Source: Cristatella mucedo
Lineage: Eukaryota; Bryozoa; Phylactolaemata; Cristatellidae
Direction of reading: 5' to 3'
Assembly: GCA_009760855.2 (NCBI GenBank)
Contig: WPIO01000173.1
Location: forward strand, 562,786-626,785
DNA length: 64,000 nt
The notes beneath the pieces are model-generated. The model was not told the origin of the DNA. It was given only the letters and a program-made list of their open reading frames with translations, and did no database searches. Of the stretch, positions 43,691 to 56,495 are shown piece after piece; position 1 is the stretch's first letter; the number at the start of each line of letters is the position of its first letter. A program made the position numbers and the translations under genes.

Positions 43691-46014
43691 TATTGCTATT
43701 AATATTATTATCATTATTACGACGTGAAAAGAGATAGGCCGCAGTTAGCGGCAAGAAGTGGAGTATCGGGCCGAAGGGGAGGAAAGTAAGGTTCCAGCTC
43801 CGAGCTACCAGGCAAGCTTCGTCTTCCCGATCAATTAGTCTTTTAGGCGTAGGGCTGGGCGGTGGCTGCTTTTTTACGATGACTGAGCTAAGGGCGCGAG
43901 GAGTAAGAGCTTCGCATCAGTTTCAGCAAGGCGCAAGCGGAGCAGGCGTAGCGCGGCGCTTGCGAATGGTAATGTACTTGACAAAGCTTTCCCTTAATAT
44001 TCATAGGCCAAAGACCGCTCACTCAGTCTTGCTGTGATGCAGCAGTTTCCGGCCTCCTCACGCCCTCAGCTCGTCGTCATGCAGCTGCTCAAAGCTCACC
44101 TAAAGATTGTTGGCTTTCTGTGCAGCCTCGAGGGGAGGCTGGGCCTTTGTGAGATGGGTGCTTCCCAGCGTGGATACCGTTGCCCCGCGCAGCAATTTCG
44201 GTGGCATAGGGTGGTGGATGCCCGGCTGTCAATGCGGTGGTGAAACTCGGGCGTGTAGCCTATGATGTGGTTGAAGCTTACCTCGAGGAGACCCCAGGAT
44301 GTCAGCCGCAATGGGCACCGTCAGATTTTCGACGTCTATAATTCCATTTAACGCCAGCACATTGGTACGCCACCGCCGAAAGACTTTATTCATCCTGGCA
44401 CCAGGGGAGAAGCACGCAAGCCACACAGGGCTCAGGCCCACGACCTTGATCATAAAATGTGTTTCACCCCTTGACTGAGTCGGGAGGGCGAACGCCACCC
44501 TTAGCCAGCCTGGGCCAAACCCAGGGCGTCTCTGGAAGTCCGCTTTTCTCCCGCAATTACTGGCTGCCCCCGGCGGCTTCACAGCCAGCGACCGCGCCGG
44601 GCTTAGCGGGGTGCCTCTCTCCTCCACAACCGGAAGCCAGAGTGATGGCGCTCTGCGCACGTTACCTAACCCACGGCTTTGGAAAACCAGCCGGGAAGAG
44701 GACGCTGAGGTGGAGCTCGCGCCTTCAGGAAGCGGCCACTTCGGCCGTCATTGCGGGCTGCTGCGCTGGCATCTGGCTCGCCCCCGACTCCAGCTACCGT
44801 CCCTATGGGACCGCGCGTAGGCGAATTGCAACTCAGCGTTCTAATGGGCTCACAGCTCCAGGCTGCCCTCGATGCGTGACACTGCCACGATACACAGCGA
44901 CGCGTGACACCCGATACAACGACCACGCGTGACGCAACGACTTTGAGGCCGAAGGGCGGCCTTCTCGATGCAGGCACCTTCCCGCGTGATGACGGAGCTG
45001 GGCCCACGCACGCGCGGCTTCCGCTCGCAGCAATTCCAGGTCGCAGCCACGCCGCCGCCACGGCACCGCCCAAGCCCGGCGAATGCGCACTCAAGGACCT
45101 CGTATCGCCGTGCTGCCGCTGGCGCCGATACCGCCAATGCCTCAGAATTACGGCTTCGACGGTACAACCAAGTGGAATAGGGCAGCGATCGAAGACTGCC
45201 TGGCGCATAGCATAATAGAGGGTTCTCATTCTATTCTTCGGCTGCTGCGTAGAGCGCTGGGCATGCCAGCAATGTGGGGCTGTGTACGGCTCAGTAACGA
45301 CCTCAGGCACAGCTCCTGCTCACCGCTCAACGTTCCACCTATTACATTCTTGGCTGTTTGCACCTGCACTTTGCCCCTGAATTATCCTTTGATGGTTCTA
45401 GCCCCGATAATTCAGGATGAGAGGAATAATGAACATCTTCCAACGCGGTTGGAAGTCGATTTAGCGCTCAATGCATTTCCACTACGTTCACCCCTCGAAG
45501 TCAGATCGCGAAAAAGCAACGATCCAGCAGCCGAGCTGGCGCCCGGCGAGCTGGGCCACACCAGTTGCAAGATGTTGATCAAATGCCCCAGTACTCAGTG
45601 GTTTCAGACGAAACCTGAAAATTAACCGTCGCTCAGTTGTTGGCGCCGCTGTTGCTATGCTAGCAGCAGCGGTCGTATCTCTTGGAGAGCATACCAGGAA
45701 ATAGATCTTACGAGTAAGCAGGAATGCAGGCAACTGCCCTGCCGCCTCAGGTACCACCGAGCAGCGCGGACGTTCGATGCAGCTGCACGTTACTGGCGGA
45801 AACGCCTTACTTCGCTTTCAATATTATCGGCGGAAAGCTGAATGCCTCACACAAAGGCATCTCAGAAATCATTTTTACCTCTCTAGTTTAATCATGACTT
45901 TAAGGTAACTGCATTTTCTCTCTTTTGGTCCCACTTCCTTGCCCATGTCTTCCCCTCTGTCACGCTCCTTTTTGGATCTCCACCTCTGCTTTGCTTATGT
46001 ATATATGCACTCTC
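43691..46014. other. No gene recognised; part GC-rich
   Basis: GC-rich at about 44500-45280, where + and minus frames (up to 214 codons, 45310-44666) overlap. No domain, no conserved motif. Confidence 0.5.
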
Positions 46015-47525
46015 ATTATATAACTCAAAGTCATACAGACCATGGGTGTTACAGGAGGATTTATATAAGCACTCACAGAAGCCTAAGCGCTTTCAGTTTT
46101 TGCATTCAAGTGTAACAGACTTTCTCTTTTCAAGCAAAATGAAGAGGCTTAGCTGAGTCAGGGAGGCAGTTTGAGGTGGTGAAAGATAGCATGGAAGCAG
46201 CAGCTCCCAAGGTTGGCTGAAAGGATGAGCCACAGTCGGCAGTAGGAGACTGTAGCTGTCGTTGCGTAGGAATTGTGGAAGCGAGTTCCACAGTCTACTT
46301 GTCTACCCCTCTGTCGCGCTCGCTTTGGTCTCCACCTCTACTTGTCTCCCCCCAAGTGGCATGCATTAGCTGCTCAGGGTGGCAGTAGTAATGCACTGTG
46401 TCAAGCAGGACCAGCGGATTAACGTTGCTTGAGAATTATATGGAAATGAGTTCCTGATCTCAGACTCGCTGAGGCTTTGTCGCCTGCGGTCTTAAAGTGA
46501 AGGAATGGAACAGCCGTAACCTCAACCTTACGACGTAGGGCATGAGGAGGCTGAAACTCCAGACCAAGCGCCGGTTCACCCTGGATACAGACCAAGCGGT
46601 GGCTTGAGCCTTGTAGTTCAACGCCTTCAGAACTTTTCCTATTATCCGTCAAGTCAGCAGCCACCCCAAGCTCTCCAGCAAAGGAGACTCTAAATGGTCA
46701 AACTTCTGGGACTTGTAAACATAGCCTCCTTGCCTGGACGCCATTGATCCTGGCTGCAGGTGGCCGTCTGGCTTTATTTGAGTAGCCTAATGGTGAAATT
46801 TACAATAATCAGCCAGGGCTCTAGGAGACAGAGTGGGTAGATACCACCACTGGGAGGTAATTTTCTGTGAAGCTTTCAGGGGTGGCAGCTTCAAGATAGA
46901 CACACTGACTGCAGAGCAGATGGGTACTTGTCACCAAACAGCATCACTGCTTAAGGGCAAAATCCAGACCACAACAACACGCTTCAGGTAACATGTCCTT
47001 AGCCCCACTAGCTGTTTGGTTTCTATCATTGTTGGTTTAAAAATACTCGACATTCCACGATCATATCACCAGAAAATTCAGTTTGTCGGTTGCACTGCAT
47101 TTTCAGATTCAATGGCGGTTTTTATTTACAAATGCCTACGGCTGAATATCGTCGCTGTGGAGTTCTAGCTTATTCAGAAAAATCATAACCCTCTTCAGAG
47201 GTTGAGTGTACCCAGAAAACAGCAAAGGACGGAGGGAATCTCATGGAACCACTCCTGGGTGGCTGATCCCAGTAGATGGACCACAAACCTGCAGCACAGA
47301 TTAGATAGGACCGGGCCGAGTACGTTCAGAGATCACTTCCAGAAGTGCCTCGTCTGCCAGACCAATCGCCATTCTCAATCGTTCAGCCAAGATCTGGTGA
47401 TCAATAGGTAGAAGGGGGCAGCTGACAACTCTAGCAATAAATCCCAAACAAATCCCAAATCCGGAAAGCAGTAAATAAATCGTTTGATCAGTCTAACCAT
47501 CATCTTCTCCAACAATTTATAGCGT
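46015..47525 (-). mobile_element. LINE family A, long degraded copy
   Basis: In reverse: the 3' UTR (AACTCAAAGTCATACAGACC), GCTGAGGCTTTGTCGCC for the GDRSFSSAG region near 46465, a region matching ELGW..EQRI near 46600-46690, and AFDTIDH/IGLADEAL codons near 47345-47405. It spans the same length as the copy at 4768 but is indel-rich, with a foreign segment near 46300-46430. Confidence 0.82.
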
Positions 47526-47554
47526 TGTCTCATCATCTGTTCCTCCATACCTCT

Positions 47555-47725
47555 TCTCTTTCTCTCTCTCTCTCTGCTCTATATATATATACTCATATAT
47601 ATATATATATTATATATATATAATATATATAACCTATATCTGCACCCTTCTCTTTCTCTCTTGCTATTCTCTCTCCTCAAAAGTTTTTTCAAGACGTTCT
47701 CTCTCTCTCTCCTCTCCCACTTCCT
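47555..47725. repeat. (CT)n and (TA)n tract
   Basis: TCTCTCTC at 47561-47575, TA-rich 47580-47630, CTCTCT at 47700-47716. Confidence 0.88.
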
Positions 47726-47784
47726 CCTCAATGTGCTGGTTCACTGAATGGATGCTCCTTGGCAAGGCCTGGGGGAGTTGTTGG

Positions 47785-47860
47785 CCTCGAGCCATAGCAT
47801 GTGTGAGCACCTGAATAGAGAAGAAGCCCTCTGCAGGAGGCGCTATATTTTAGTTAGTTA
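47785..47860 (+). mobile_element. Possible SINE2 3' fragment
   Basis: GTGAGCACCTGAATAGAGAA and GGAGGCGCTATATTTTAG resemble the SINE2 3' hairpin. The tRNA-like head is absent. Confidence 0.4.
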
Positions 47861-48151
47861 TATTTAAATTATATGAATTATCCCTTCTTCACTGCCTCTA
47901 TTTCTCACTCCTTTATGTTTTCCTCTGCCTCCATCATCCATGTATGTTGTTGTGCTTATTAGCATTGGCATATTTAATTTAACAGTTCTGGTCCTGCACA
48001 CGCTCCACCGATACTGAGTCGGCTGGTACAGCTGGCTTGATCGTTGAAATGCGCCGAGAATTTGCACAACGTCCACTGTATACAGCGTAGTAATTCCTAA
48101 GCGTATACAGGTGAAGAGCAATCTCTCGGGTGTCTTAGCCTACCATCTACC

Positions 48152-48300
48152 ACCGAGCTGGTTTGGTCTAGCGGTTAAGGTCTGCTCGCCCCGATCAGGG
48201 TCCCGAGCTGAGTCGTGGGCTCGAGCCCCAGCTGTGGAAGCGCTGAGATAAGGTTAAGTTCTCTTGGGTACTATATCGTAATTTATATTATTCCATATTA
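48152..48300 (+). mobile_element. SINE2 (tRNA-derived)
   Basis: Head: GGTTTGGTCTAGCGGTTAAG (A-box region, similar to tRNA-Glu-like heads) and GTGGGCTCGAGCCCCAG (B-box region). The 3' end has AAGCGCTGAGATAAGGTTAA, GTTCTCTTGGGTACTATATC and a tail with TATTATTCC. It is the sense counterpart of 13985-14125. Confidence 0.75.
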
Positions 48301-48689
48301 CATCGTACGTGTCATGAACCCTTCCAGGCGACCCACTAGACAAGTAGCTCAAACGAAGCCACCAAATGGCAAACGTTAGACAATCTGGCTCATTTAGCGT
48401 ATCAATGTGGCTATCTCTATCACCTTATCTGTCCCGTCTTTCATCGATTCGGGACTATCGGACACTCAGCGCTCAGCATGCCTCCACCCAGCTCTCACTT
48501 CATGTGCTTCTGCTCCCACCTACTGGCGAGTCAACGTGGAAATGCACACATGATTCTTATTGATAAAATAGTTTCAATTTGAAATACTTGGCAGCTCGTA
48601 TATTCAGGGACTAACGTTTTAGTGATATAGCTTTGCCTTACCGTCACTGCCCGGCGGTATTCAGCGGGTTCCACTATTTTCAAACGGTT
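48301..48689. other. No gene recognised
   Basis: Unassigned DNA; the 65-codon frame at 48366 has no motif. Confidence 0.5.
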
Positions 48690-48832
48690 GCTTTCACACT
48701 TCGCTCCGATGCTCCGTAGGTTTCCAGATCTGCGTTGGGCATTCTTGTCGGTGCTACAACCAGTGGTGATAACCAGAGGCTCTTTTATACGCTATATAAA
48801 GGGCGGATTAAATCAGCTAAATATTTTTGCCA
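48690..48832 (+). mobile_element. SINE1, degraded
   Basis: CGGTTGCTTTCACACTTCG, a weak B box near 48722, then GTGGTGATAACCAGAGGCTC and GGATTAAATCAGCTAAAT at the 3' end, as in SINE1. Confidence 0.65.
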
Positions 48833-49352
48833 GCTACCGACCAGAAGACCACCCTGATTACTGATTGGTGTCCGACCGTTACAAACCAAGCTAATTAAAA
48901 TTATTTTACGGTTATTGACGAGTCAAGTGTTGCAACATTAGACGCTGGTTCAGCCTTCCACCGCTTAGCATGGATTCCACCAACCCGTTAAATGTTGCTG
49001 CTTATTTGAGGGTGGAAGTTATAGCTAGTCTCTCTGGTTTTTCAATGATACTATTTTGTAGTGTTATTGGCGCCTTGGGTGACAGAAGGGAGTATAAGGT
49101 TTGATGTTGCGAGAGCCACACACCAGATTTTGGGGTCGACAATGCCATCGAGGGAGCAAGCGTTTCAAAGCATACAGAAAAGAAAATACTTTAAGGGAAA
49201 ACTCTGACCAACACGAATCTTCTTTATTTTTAAATCAATACTTAGAGCGCTTTGTTATTATTTGTGATTTTTGAATGAATTATTAGAAAATCAGACAGCT
49301 ATTGTCTTAGCCAGGCTTAAGCACTCATTTCCTTTTAAATGAATTGGAGTTG
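48833..49352. other. No gene recognised
   Basis: AT-rich, no domain. Confidence 0.5.
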
Positions 49353-49487
49353 GCACCAGTCTGTTGGCTACAAATACATTACAAGCCCACTTAGGCTGCT
49401 GAGTGCGGTATACAGAAACTCTCCTGCGTAACTACCACATAAGGATCTAGCGTGGCTTTGAGGGGTTGGATGGAAGATTACATTACC
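49353..49487 (+). mobile_element. LINE family A, 3' end fragment
   Basis: CCAGTCTGTTGGCTACAAAT, CCCACTTAGGCTGCTGAG, AACTCTCCTGCGTAACTACC and a terminal GATTACATTACC. Confidence 0.8.
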
Positions 49488-50060
49488 GTGGTCAGGCAAC
49501 CGCGGGCATGGTCGGTGGGCAGTCCCAGGCGACTGGAAGACGGATCAAGGTGCTATGTACCTTCTAAACAGCGATTTGCAGATACAGCAGTACATCTATT
49601 ATTCAGCATGCCAACAGCTGTTTCTGATTCACTGCTGCATGGAACTGACGAAAATGGGGATTGACTCGTGGCTGGAAGTAATTCTCTACCGTTACGTATT
49701 TTTTCCACCAGCCCCTTGAAGAGGTTTATCTACCTGCCTGGGTTATGCCTTCGTTGCCTATTGCTGATGCTTATGAATCAACGTACGAGCGTCGGTATGA
49801 GCTCGACATAGCGCAAAAAAGATTAGGATAGCCAAAGACACCTATCAGATAGCTCACTTGAATACATTTGCACTCAGATATTAAGAAGCAAATAACTATT
49901 CGACAGCGCGCAGATGATAACAAACATCTACACTGCTGTTGCAGCACCTATTGGGAGACGAGAAATGGGCCTCGTTGTTTGTTTACCTCTGTGGAAGGTA
50001 CACATTGCTTTTGGCACAGCCCAGCTCGCTGGACCCCGTATCAGCCCCTGACAGTGAGTC
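49488..50060. other. No gene recognised
   Basis: Unassigned; short frames only. Confidence 0.5.
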
Positions 50061-50560
50061 AGTGAAGCAATGTGACTTGGCTCAGCCCTATCTCTCACAG
50101 ATATACTAGCCATCAGGGTAACAAACAGCTGCATTACCTACTTTCAGATCAATGATCCCAAATGCCCTCTACACAGACATAACCAAGTATCCTTTTTGGA
50201 GACAGTGCATTTATTAGTTCATTGCTCCCAGGGAAGCCTGAGACTTTCCCTCCAGCCTGCGCATCAGAACACGCCCTTACCTGACCCATTTGAAGGAACT
50301 AAACACTACACGTATTTAGGACAGTTTGATGGGTCTTGCGCGTGATCTTATCCTTGATGTACTTATCACGTACTGACGCTGTACTACCACTAACATTTGC
50401 ATGCTGACCTAGCCCATATCACTAACCATATTATTTATTTGGTTATACATGATTGCTTACCATTAAGTTTCCTTGCGGCAAATTATGTTATGAGCGCCTA
50501 GAGGATTAGGTTTATCTCTGAGAAGGCTTTATCAAATTACATTTTGTTATTGTTGCTTTC
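50061..50560 (+). mobile_element. LINE family B, C-terminus and 3' UTR, degraded
   Basis: GGCTCAGCCCTATCTCTCAC, TGCTCCCAGGGAAGCCTGAG, ACCACTAACATTTGCATGCT, GAGCGCCTAGAGGATTAGG, and GGCTTTATCAAATTACATTT at the tail. Confidence 0.82.
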
Positions 50561-51439
50561 AGCTGAGATACAACAATAGCTGGCGAAGCGCCTTCCCAAA
50601 TGGCGTCAGCGCCATGATTAGGACATTCCTACTCTTCTGACATCGAATAATTACGACGATCCCTGGTGTGGGCTGATGCTGATGAAGGATCAGATTTAAA
50701 TAGACATTCAGATTCATTGCCCCAGCGATTGGGAGATCAAAGCTCACTTGCCCGGGGATCCGTCGATCGTTGATAGGTTCTCCAATCTTAGAGATAACTC
50801 AGGTGGATTACCCAAAGCAAATTAAGACAAACTGAGATCTGACCTTTGAGATACCTGATATTACACATAGGCTTCAGGATATCTTTGCTTCATCAGTCGT
50901 CTTTGTTACGTGATTACGTTACTGGATGTTATGCTGCTGGCGACGAGCTCGGCCACGTGAGGAACCGCGTGCAAGCCGGATACAGCCGGGGGCTGTCAGA
51001 CGTCACGCGATGCAGTGTATTGGTTGATTAGTTTTGCGACCTGAGTCAGTACGTGGGCGACAAGAGACACGCCAGAAGCGAAGCCTCTCATTTTTTACCG
51101 GTTTTCCGGTATCTAAGCGGCGGTCCTGCCGAGCACCTGCCGGGTGCTTAAGCAGCTTTCCCCGGGCCGGGCCTTCTGGCACATCAGGCCACCATGTTCC
51201 TCGTTGGCCTCACGTTGCCGAAACTCCCTATGCCTAAACGCAACCAGTGCATTTGCTGCATCCAAGTGCACAGGCCCTTTACAGTCCTATGCAGCCTCCT
51301 GGTGCCCTGATAAATGTGAAGTACTATGCTTGGCTATCTGCCTCAGTGCCGTGATATGGCTGAGGGCTGAGCAGCAGTTTTATTTAACATTTTCAGACTA
51401 GGATTTTAGTACATCGCTCTGTGGCGCTCTGTATTCGAA
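50561..51439. other. No gene recognised
   Basis: Mixed composition; no domain-bearing frame. Confidence 0.5.
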
Positions 51440-51595
51440 GATGCTTATGCAGCCTCTGGTACCCTACGCAGCCTCATGATGCAGCAGCCTTCTGAATTTG
51501 CCCTAAGCAGCCTTCCGGTGCCTAAGCAGCCTCCAGTACCTAGCCTTCCGGTGCCCTGGCAGCCTCTTTTGATTGCATAAGCAGCCTTCTGCAGA
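51440..51595. repeat. Degenerate minisatellite, AAGCAGCCT core
   Basis: Repeated units of roughly 18-20 bp around (T)AAGCAGCCTCCGGTGCC, about six or seven, irregular in length. A weaker relative, GGTGCTTAAGCAGC, is seen at about 51144. Confidence 0.65.
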
Positions 51596-51697
51596 TCTAA
51601 CAGCGGTCAGCAGCTTTCACACTAAGTTCAAACGTGAAGGGCAGTGCGATTGTAAGGAAATCACATTGTAAGTAAGTATGAAAATATAGTATCCCAT

Positions 51698-52246
51698 GTG
51701 GGGTGCAAGGGCAGCCTTAGGGTAGCTGGCATTTGGGAACAGGAGTTATCTGCCGCTCCTTCAAAGGGACAGGGAAATTGCGCACCTACTGCTGCTCCCA
51801 TCAACGAGCCAATGACCGTCAGACTAAAAACCGACATCGGATCGCTGCTGGAGCGGTGCCTAATTGAGCCAATCAAGCAAGTTACGCGGCGAGTCGATGG
51901 CTTCGCCCAGCTGCTGCTTTTTCTCCAGCACGTGCGAGTTTTAGCCCTTGCTTATTCAAAGGTGATCCACGAGGCGGGAAACTGGGATCTCAGGAATCCG
52001 GCGAGGTTTTTATTGGATTCAGTCTGCTTCCATCCAGGCTGCACCAGGCGGCAGGCTTCCTCCAAGTGTCTGAGCTCATTGTTGATGGCCGTCTTTCGTG
52101 ATTTCAAAACAACATCTTCAGCTGTAATTATGCCAGAGCAGCTACAATACAGGTTTTCCGGGCAGCTTTGTTACGGCTGCTTTTTGGAACTCGTGCCCTA
52201 CCTCCTTTACAGCATTGGAGTTCTGTGGAATTTTGCAAGTAAATGA
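51698..52246 (+). CDS. Unrecognised ORF, doubtful
   Basis: An open frame of 182 codons that starts with GTG; the first ATG is at 51812, leaving about 144 codons. Moderately mixed composition with a hydrophobic end. I recognise no domain and see no splice or poly(A) context. The surrounding repeats are indel-rich, so an intact frame is either chance or a real exon fragment. Confidence 0.2.
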   Translation: MGCKGSLRVAGIWEQELSAAPSKGQGNCAPTAAPINEPMTVRLKTDIGSLLERCLIEPIKQVTRRVDGFAQLLLFLQHVRVLALAYSKVIHEAGNWDLRNPARFLLDSVCFHPGCTRRQASSKCLSSLLMAVFRDFKTTSSAVIMPEQLQYRFSGQLCYGCFLELVPYLLYSIGVLWNFASK

Positions 52247-52653
52247 ATATATTGTCTGATGGAAGAGATTCGAAATATGTGGAATCTCAAAAGTGTTAAA
52301 GACGGGTGATCGGACTAATGGTTTGGATCCGAGCTAAGAAGCTGGGATTTTAGGTGCAGTGGCTTAGATGAGACGCTCGCTGACAAGGGGAACAGATACA
52401 GAGAGGGCAAGAGCAGTCGAAAGTACTGGCAAAAACTGTCTTCCGTTGGCGGTCTGCAGGCCTCGGTGTCAGTTGTAGATGGCCTCGGGCCAGAGTCCAT
52501 GCTGACACTCAGTCACTCGACACGACGCTCGTGGACTTGGCCATTCAGCCTTTCAGATTAGCACCTAGCTGTGGCTGAGGGCTTGTCCTGATAGCGCGGC
52601 ATTTACCAATACTGGCTCCACCAGACATTCTGGCAGGCAGCGCTGGTAAGCCG
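52247..52653. other. No gene recognised
   Basis: No motif or assigned repeat. Confidence 0.5.
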
Positions 52654-53043
52654 TTGGCCGTCGCCGTGGACGTCACCAGTCAGACTGAGGAACCTGCCGG
52701 TGGCTGCCAGTCAGCGTCACTCGCCGGCGTCTGGACAGGGCTGCCTTATTACAGCTGCGAGCCAGCGACCGGAGCCAATTTCAACTTCATAATCCTGGAC
52801 ATCACAATGGCTAATCTGTGTCCCAGCGCGAGGATCATGAAGAAGTTGCAGGAAGTAAATCCTCAGCTTCCTGACAGTGCAGCGGGAGCGTGCTCACTCC
52901 ACACACAGGGCACAAATCTACCACTCACTCGTTCCCAGCGAAATGGGCCAGACCAGGGCAGCCACGGGATTGGCATCGTGTGTCATCCCACAGTTTTGCA
53001 GTCTTACCTGAAGGCTGGCGCTGAGCTGAGAACTACGCACTGA
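52654..53043 (+). CDS. Unrecognised ORF, doubtful
   Basis: An open frame of 129 codons beginning at TTG; the first ATG is about codon 52. Composition is not obviously low-complexity, with scattered Cys. No family recognised. It could be an internal exon, but no convincing splice sites were identified. Confidence 0.18.
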   Translation: MAVAVDVTSQTEEPAGGCQSASLAGVWTGLPYYSCEPATGANFNFIILDITMANLCPSARIMKKLQEVNPQLPDSAAGACSLHTQGTNLPLTRSQRNGPDQGSHGIGIVCHPTVLQSYLKAGAELRTTH

Positions 53044-54005
53044 TGATATCTCATTGTGATGACGGCCGTCAGCGATTCGAACACTCCGGCTTGTACGCCA
53101 CAGCACGACTGGGCTGAACCACGATATGGGGTGATTAATGAAGAATGGATCGGCCGTGACATACGCATCTCAAAATTAGCGGTTAAAAACCGAGACAGCC
53201 GAGGGAAAAATGCAAGAGGTCATGAAAACTTCAGTCTGGTATAGAAGAGTACCATAGCCAACTCTAGATACATTTGAACACTTTCATCTCCAGCTGGAAG
53301 TCTCTTTATGAGCAGAGCCAGAATATTAATCCAGGAGAGCAGGACCCCGGAAGGAAATGTAAGCACCTGGCATACAATAATAGTGTTTGTGACCTCCACA
53401 AGGCAGTTAGTAATGGATTAAGTAGGGGGCGGCGGGTCCCTGCCCACCAGCGACTCACTTCCACATTTTATCTCCTATCGAAGTCTTCTTACCAGTGCAG
53501 TATGAGATTGAGTTCCTCGGATGAGCCACTCCGCTCGGCAGCGATCAGTGTTCCAACTGCTATGTCCTAAAGGGCACAATTACAGCCTTATCTTCCTTGC
53601 CTGGATTCACACTAACAGCGAGCCGTGAGTACGAGGTCAAGAGTACAATCCTTTCCACCTCCCTCCACCTCCACGCTCCATTGCTATTATGGGCATGGTT
53701 CGCCTTTCCGGGCACCTCTTATTTTTGAGGCTCCTTTTTTCCTACTTGGTCGCTTAGCAGGGGCCCTCAAAACCAATCTCAAAACATCTGCTGACCAGTG
53801 CCTTCAGCGAATACTCAAATGAGATACAGCATGGGTAGCTAGGGGAGAGGCCATTCAAGCTTAACCACTGTAAGGTCTTGGGAGGTCAAATTCATATTTA
53901 TTGTGAGCATTATCAGGCGCAATTAAGGCTGACCAAGGGGTTCCATCAATATTTATTAAACTGTATGCTGAATCCGTGGTTTTGATTGTGTGAGTCTTAT
54001 CTTTT
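53044..54005. other. No gene recognised
   Basis: Unassigned DNA with short frames only. Confidence 0.5.
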
Positions 54006-54340
54006 TTTCAGACTACACACTTACTATTGACAAAGTTCACAGAAGCACCTAACCAGGGTACACAGTGATGCACAGAGTCAGCATGCAAGGCCATGGTTAG
54101 TGTTCATGCACAAGTACCAACATGCTTAAAACTCCTGAAAGGTTTGAATCACGGGGACCAATGCGCCCTGCAGTAAATACCCAGTGCGCTTTTGGTTTCT
54201 TTTCACACGTGGATGATAAGATATGTCTGTGATCTTCCGGTCCAGGAGTAGGCTCAAGGCTCCACAGGGCATATGAACAAAGACTGCAGTCTCAGAAAAG
54301 AGATTTCCCGAGATTCAGACGAGGGTAGTGAAGAGTTTGA
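54006..54340 (-). mobile_element. LINE family B, 3' UTR fragment, degraded
   Basis: In reverse: GCACAGAGTCAGCATGCAAG, GCCATGGTTAGTGTTCATGC, GAATCACGGGGACCAATGCG, then ORF-end sequence with GGCATATGAACAAAG. Many indels. Confidence 0.75.
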
Positions 54341-55925
54341 AGGTTACCTATTTCTGGAAGGGGCAGCCTATCCAGTTAAGGTCAACGCATATACGGCGCT
54401 GGCCGGCGGACCTGCCGAGATGGCGGAGCCTTGACGTTTGGGTAGCGGGCGAGCCTTCGTGACCTCTGAAAATCCACAATCGAGGCCTCAAGTACAGAAC
54501 CGCCAGGGCAGAGCCATTGCTGCCAATGAGCTCCGGCCCGGAGCGGGAATGCTGAAAACCGTCAAGGTCGTCAGGACACCAGCCATTGAACGCTGCATGC
54601 TAGGGAGGGCCTGTGAAATCAGTGCAACGCTGGCCACCCCTAGACAGCTATAGCTCCAGAGTTGCCTCAGGGGTTGCAGGCGATTCTGCTTTGTGGTGGT
54701 AGGCAGCGCTTATTTCTACAATCTTCGGTTTCGATGTCGTGTGCTACCTTAATAACAAGTTTGGTCAGATGGGACAGGGCCCTTTGTTCAATTGGCTGCC
54801 TCAGTGACCGGCGTGGATTGTCAGGTGGAGCCGAAGCTCCGCGGTGGGTGTGCAGATTGGCCGGGGGCTCTCACCAGTGCCGGACTTATCTCTGCGTGAT
54901 TACAGCGCGCGCTGCTTATCACTCTGTTCCATTGTCCACGCCGCATGCTGGGTCGTTTTTAGATAGTCGTGGCTGCACTCAAGTTACTTCCCAGCCACCT
55001 CTTTGAGTCGCCAGGTCAACCAGGTATCACTCCAGGCTAGCAGTGGTCAGGTCTCTTGTCGCCTGAGGCCCATCCACGTGGCGTTCATTGGCAGGGACCG
55101 TAGACTCGGGCCACGCAGGTACCACCGCTGATTATAACAAGGTCGTCAGGCTCCGGTTGTAAGAAATGAAAAAAGCTACCCGGCTGTACTCATTCAGTCG
55201 GGAACAACGGAACCGGTTTCGTCAGATGCATGCGAGTACCCGAATAGCACTGCTCAGACGGCGCACTTCACGATTTAGTAATGCCCTCAGGTGGTATGCA
55301 TGTCTACTACTAAAGCACGAGCTGCTCATTTCATCAACTGCTTTCAATTTGATTACAAAAAGTTGAATGCCCGACACAGGAGAACATGGTGAACCGAGCA
55401 GGGTTTTTAATGGTTCTCCGTTTCGACGCCTCACTGGAGACAAACCCTCAGTTCTTGGCGAGACTCCTTAGCAGTTCCGGAGCCAGGTATGCGATCAACG
55501 AAATTTCCATGCACTTTTGCCGAAGGGAGATCAGCCTCGTGAAAGCACAACCAGCCAGCCTTTCGTTAGGTACGCCCCGCCGTAAGGGATTGCAAGTCAG
55601 CAACTCACGCTCAAACATCAAGTCGGCTGCAGCCGACAGAGACAAAGACCGTCAGTGGCATTACTCGTCTGCGACAGAATTTCTTCGATTGTAACGCTGT
55701 ATTTGCGAGGCCTAACGGTACGACAGTGGCGGCGTCCCACCTAGCGTAGCCGGCTAGCTTTATCTCCGTCGGCCCTTGGCCCGGGAGATGGAAACTGGAG
55801 CGACTTTTCGTCAATTCATTGGCATCGTCACTTTGCATTAGTTGCTCGCCGACGTAATGTGAGCTTTGTCGTTTGAGGGGTCCACATGTATCCCATAATC
55901 AGGCAATTCATACATATAGCTATTA
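54341..55925. other. No gene recognised
   Basis: Frames of 60-114 codons on both strands, none with a motif. No repeat assigned. Confidence 0.5.
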
Positions 55926-56155
55926 GGTTATATATATATATATATGCTACCATATATATATTTATATTATACAAGGCTTTCTTGCCTAGAATTTGCTCCT
56001 GAATGATAGTAGAGTGCCACGTCTCTTACCCCTCACTCGAAATATTAGTCAACCATCTTGCCGCGTATTGGAAGAGCTTTCTTCCTTTAATTAGCGTGAG
56101 ATAAAATATATCCTACTAGTACACATATAAATAAATAAATATATATATATATATA

Positions 56156-56190
<35 letters not shown>
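55926..56190. repeat. (TA)n tracts
   Basis: TA runs at about 55928-55945, 56140-56155 and 56158-56187, separated by unassigned sequence. Confidence 0.85.
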
Positions 56191-56193
<3 letters not shown>

Positions 56194-56345
56194 TAAGCGA
56201 TAAAGCGCTCAGAGAAACTCAATCTCTCTAGCTACATTTTTGCAAGGGGGAAATACAATTGAATGAGTGAAGTAATATCATGCTTGATGAAACCAAAATT
56301 AACAATAACATGGTTAGTGGCAGCATACACAGTGTGACTACGCAT
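56191..56345 (-). mobile_element. LINE family B, 3' UTR fragment
   Basis: GCGATAAAGCGCTCAGAGAA, TATCATGCTTGATGAAACC, ACATGGTTAGTGGCAGCATA, in reverse order for family B, between two (TA)n tracts. Confidence 0.82.
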
Positions 56346-56356
56346 AAATGACATAT

Positions 56357-56391
<35 letters not shown>

Positions 56392-56426
56392 CTATATGCC
56401 TCTTTTTCTGTATATATATATACACT

Positions 56427-56495
<69 letters not shown>
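56346..56495. repeat. (TA)n microsatellite, long
   Basis: TA runs at 56365-56390 and 56428-56492 (the longer about 60 bp), forming Tyr-Ile frames on both strands that are not genes. Confidence 0.92.

Noticed and set aside
44666-45310. A 214-codon minus-strand frame as a gene
   Set aside because: Several frames overlap it on both strands in GC-rich DNA, and no motif is recognised.
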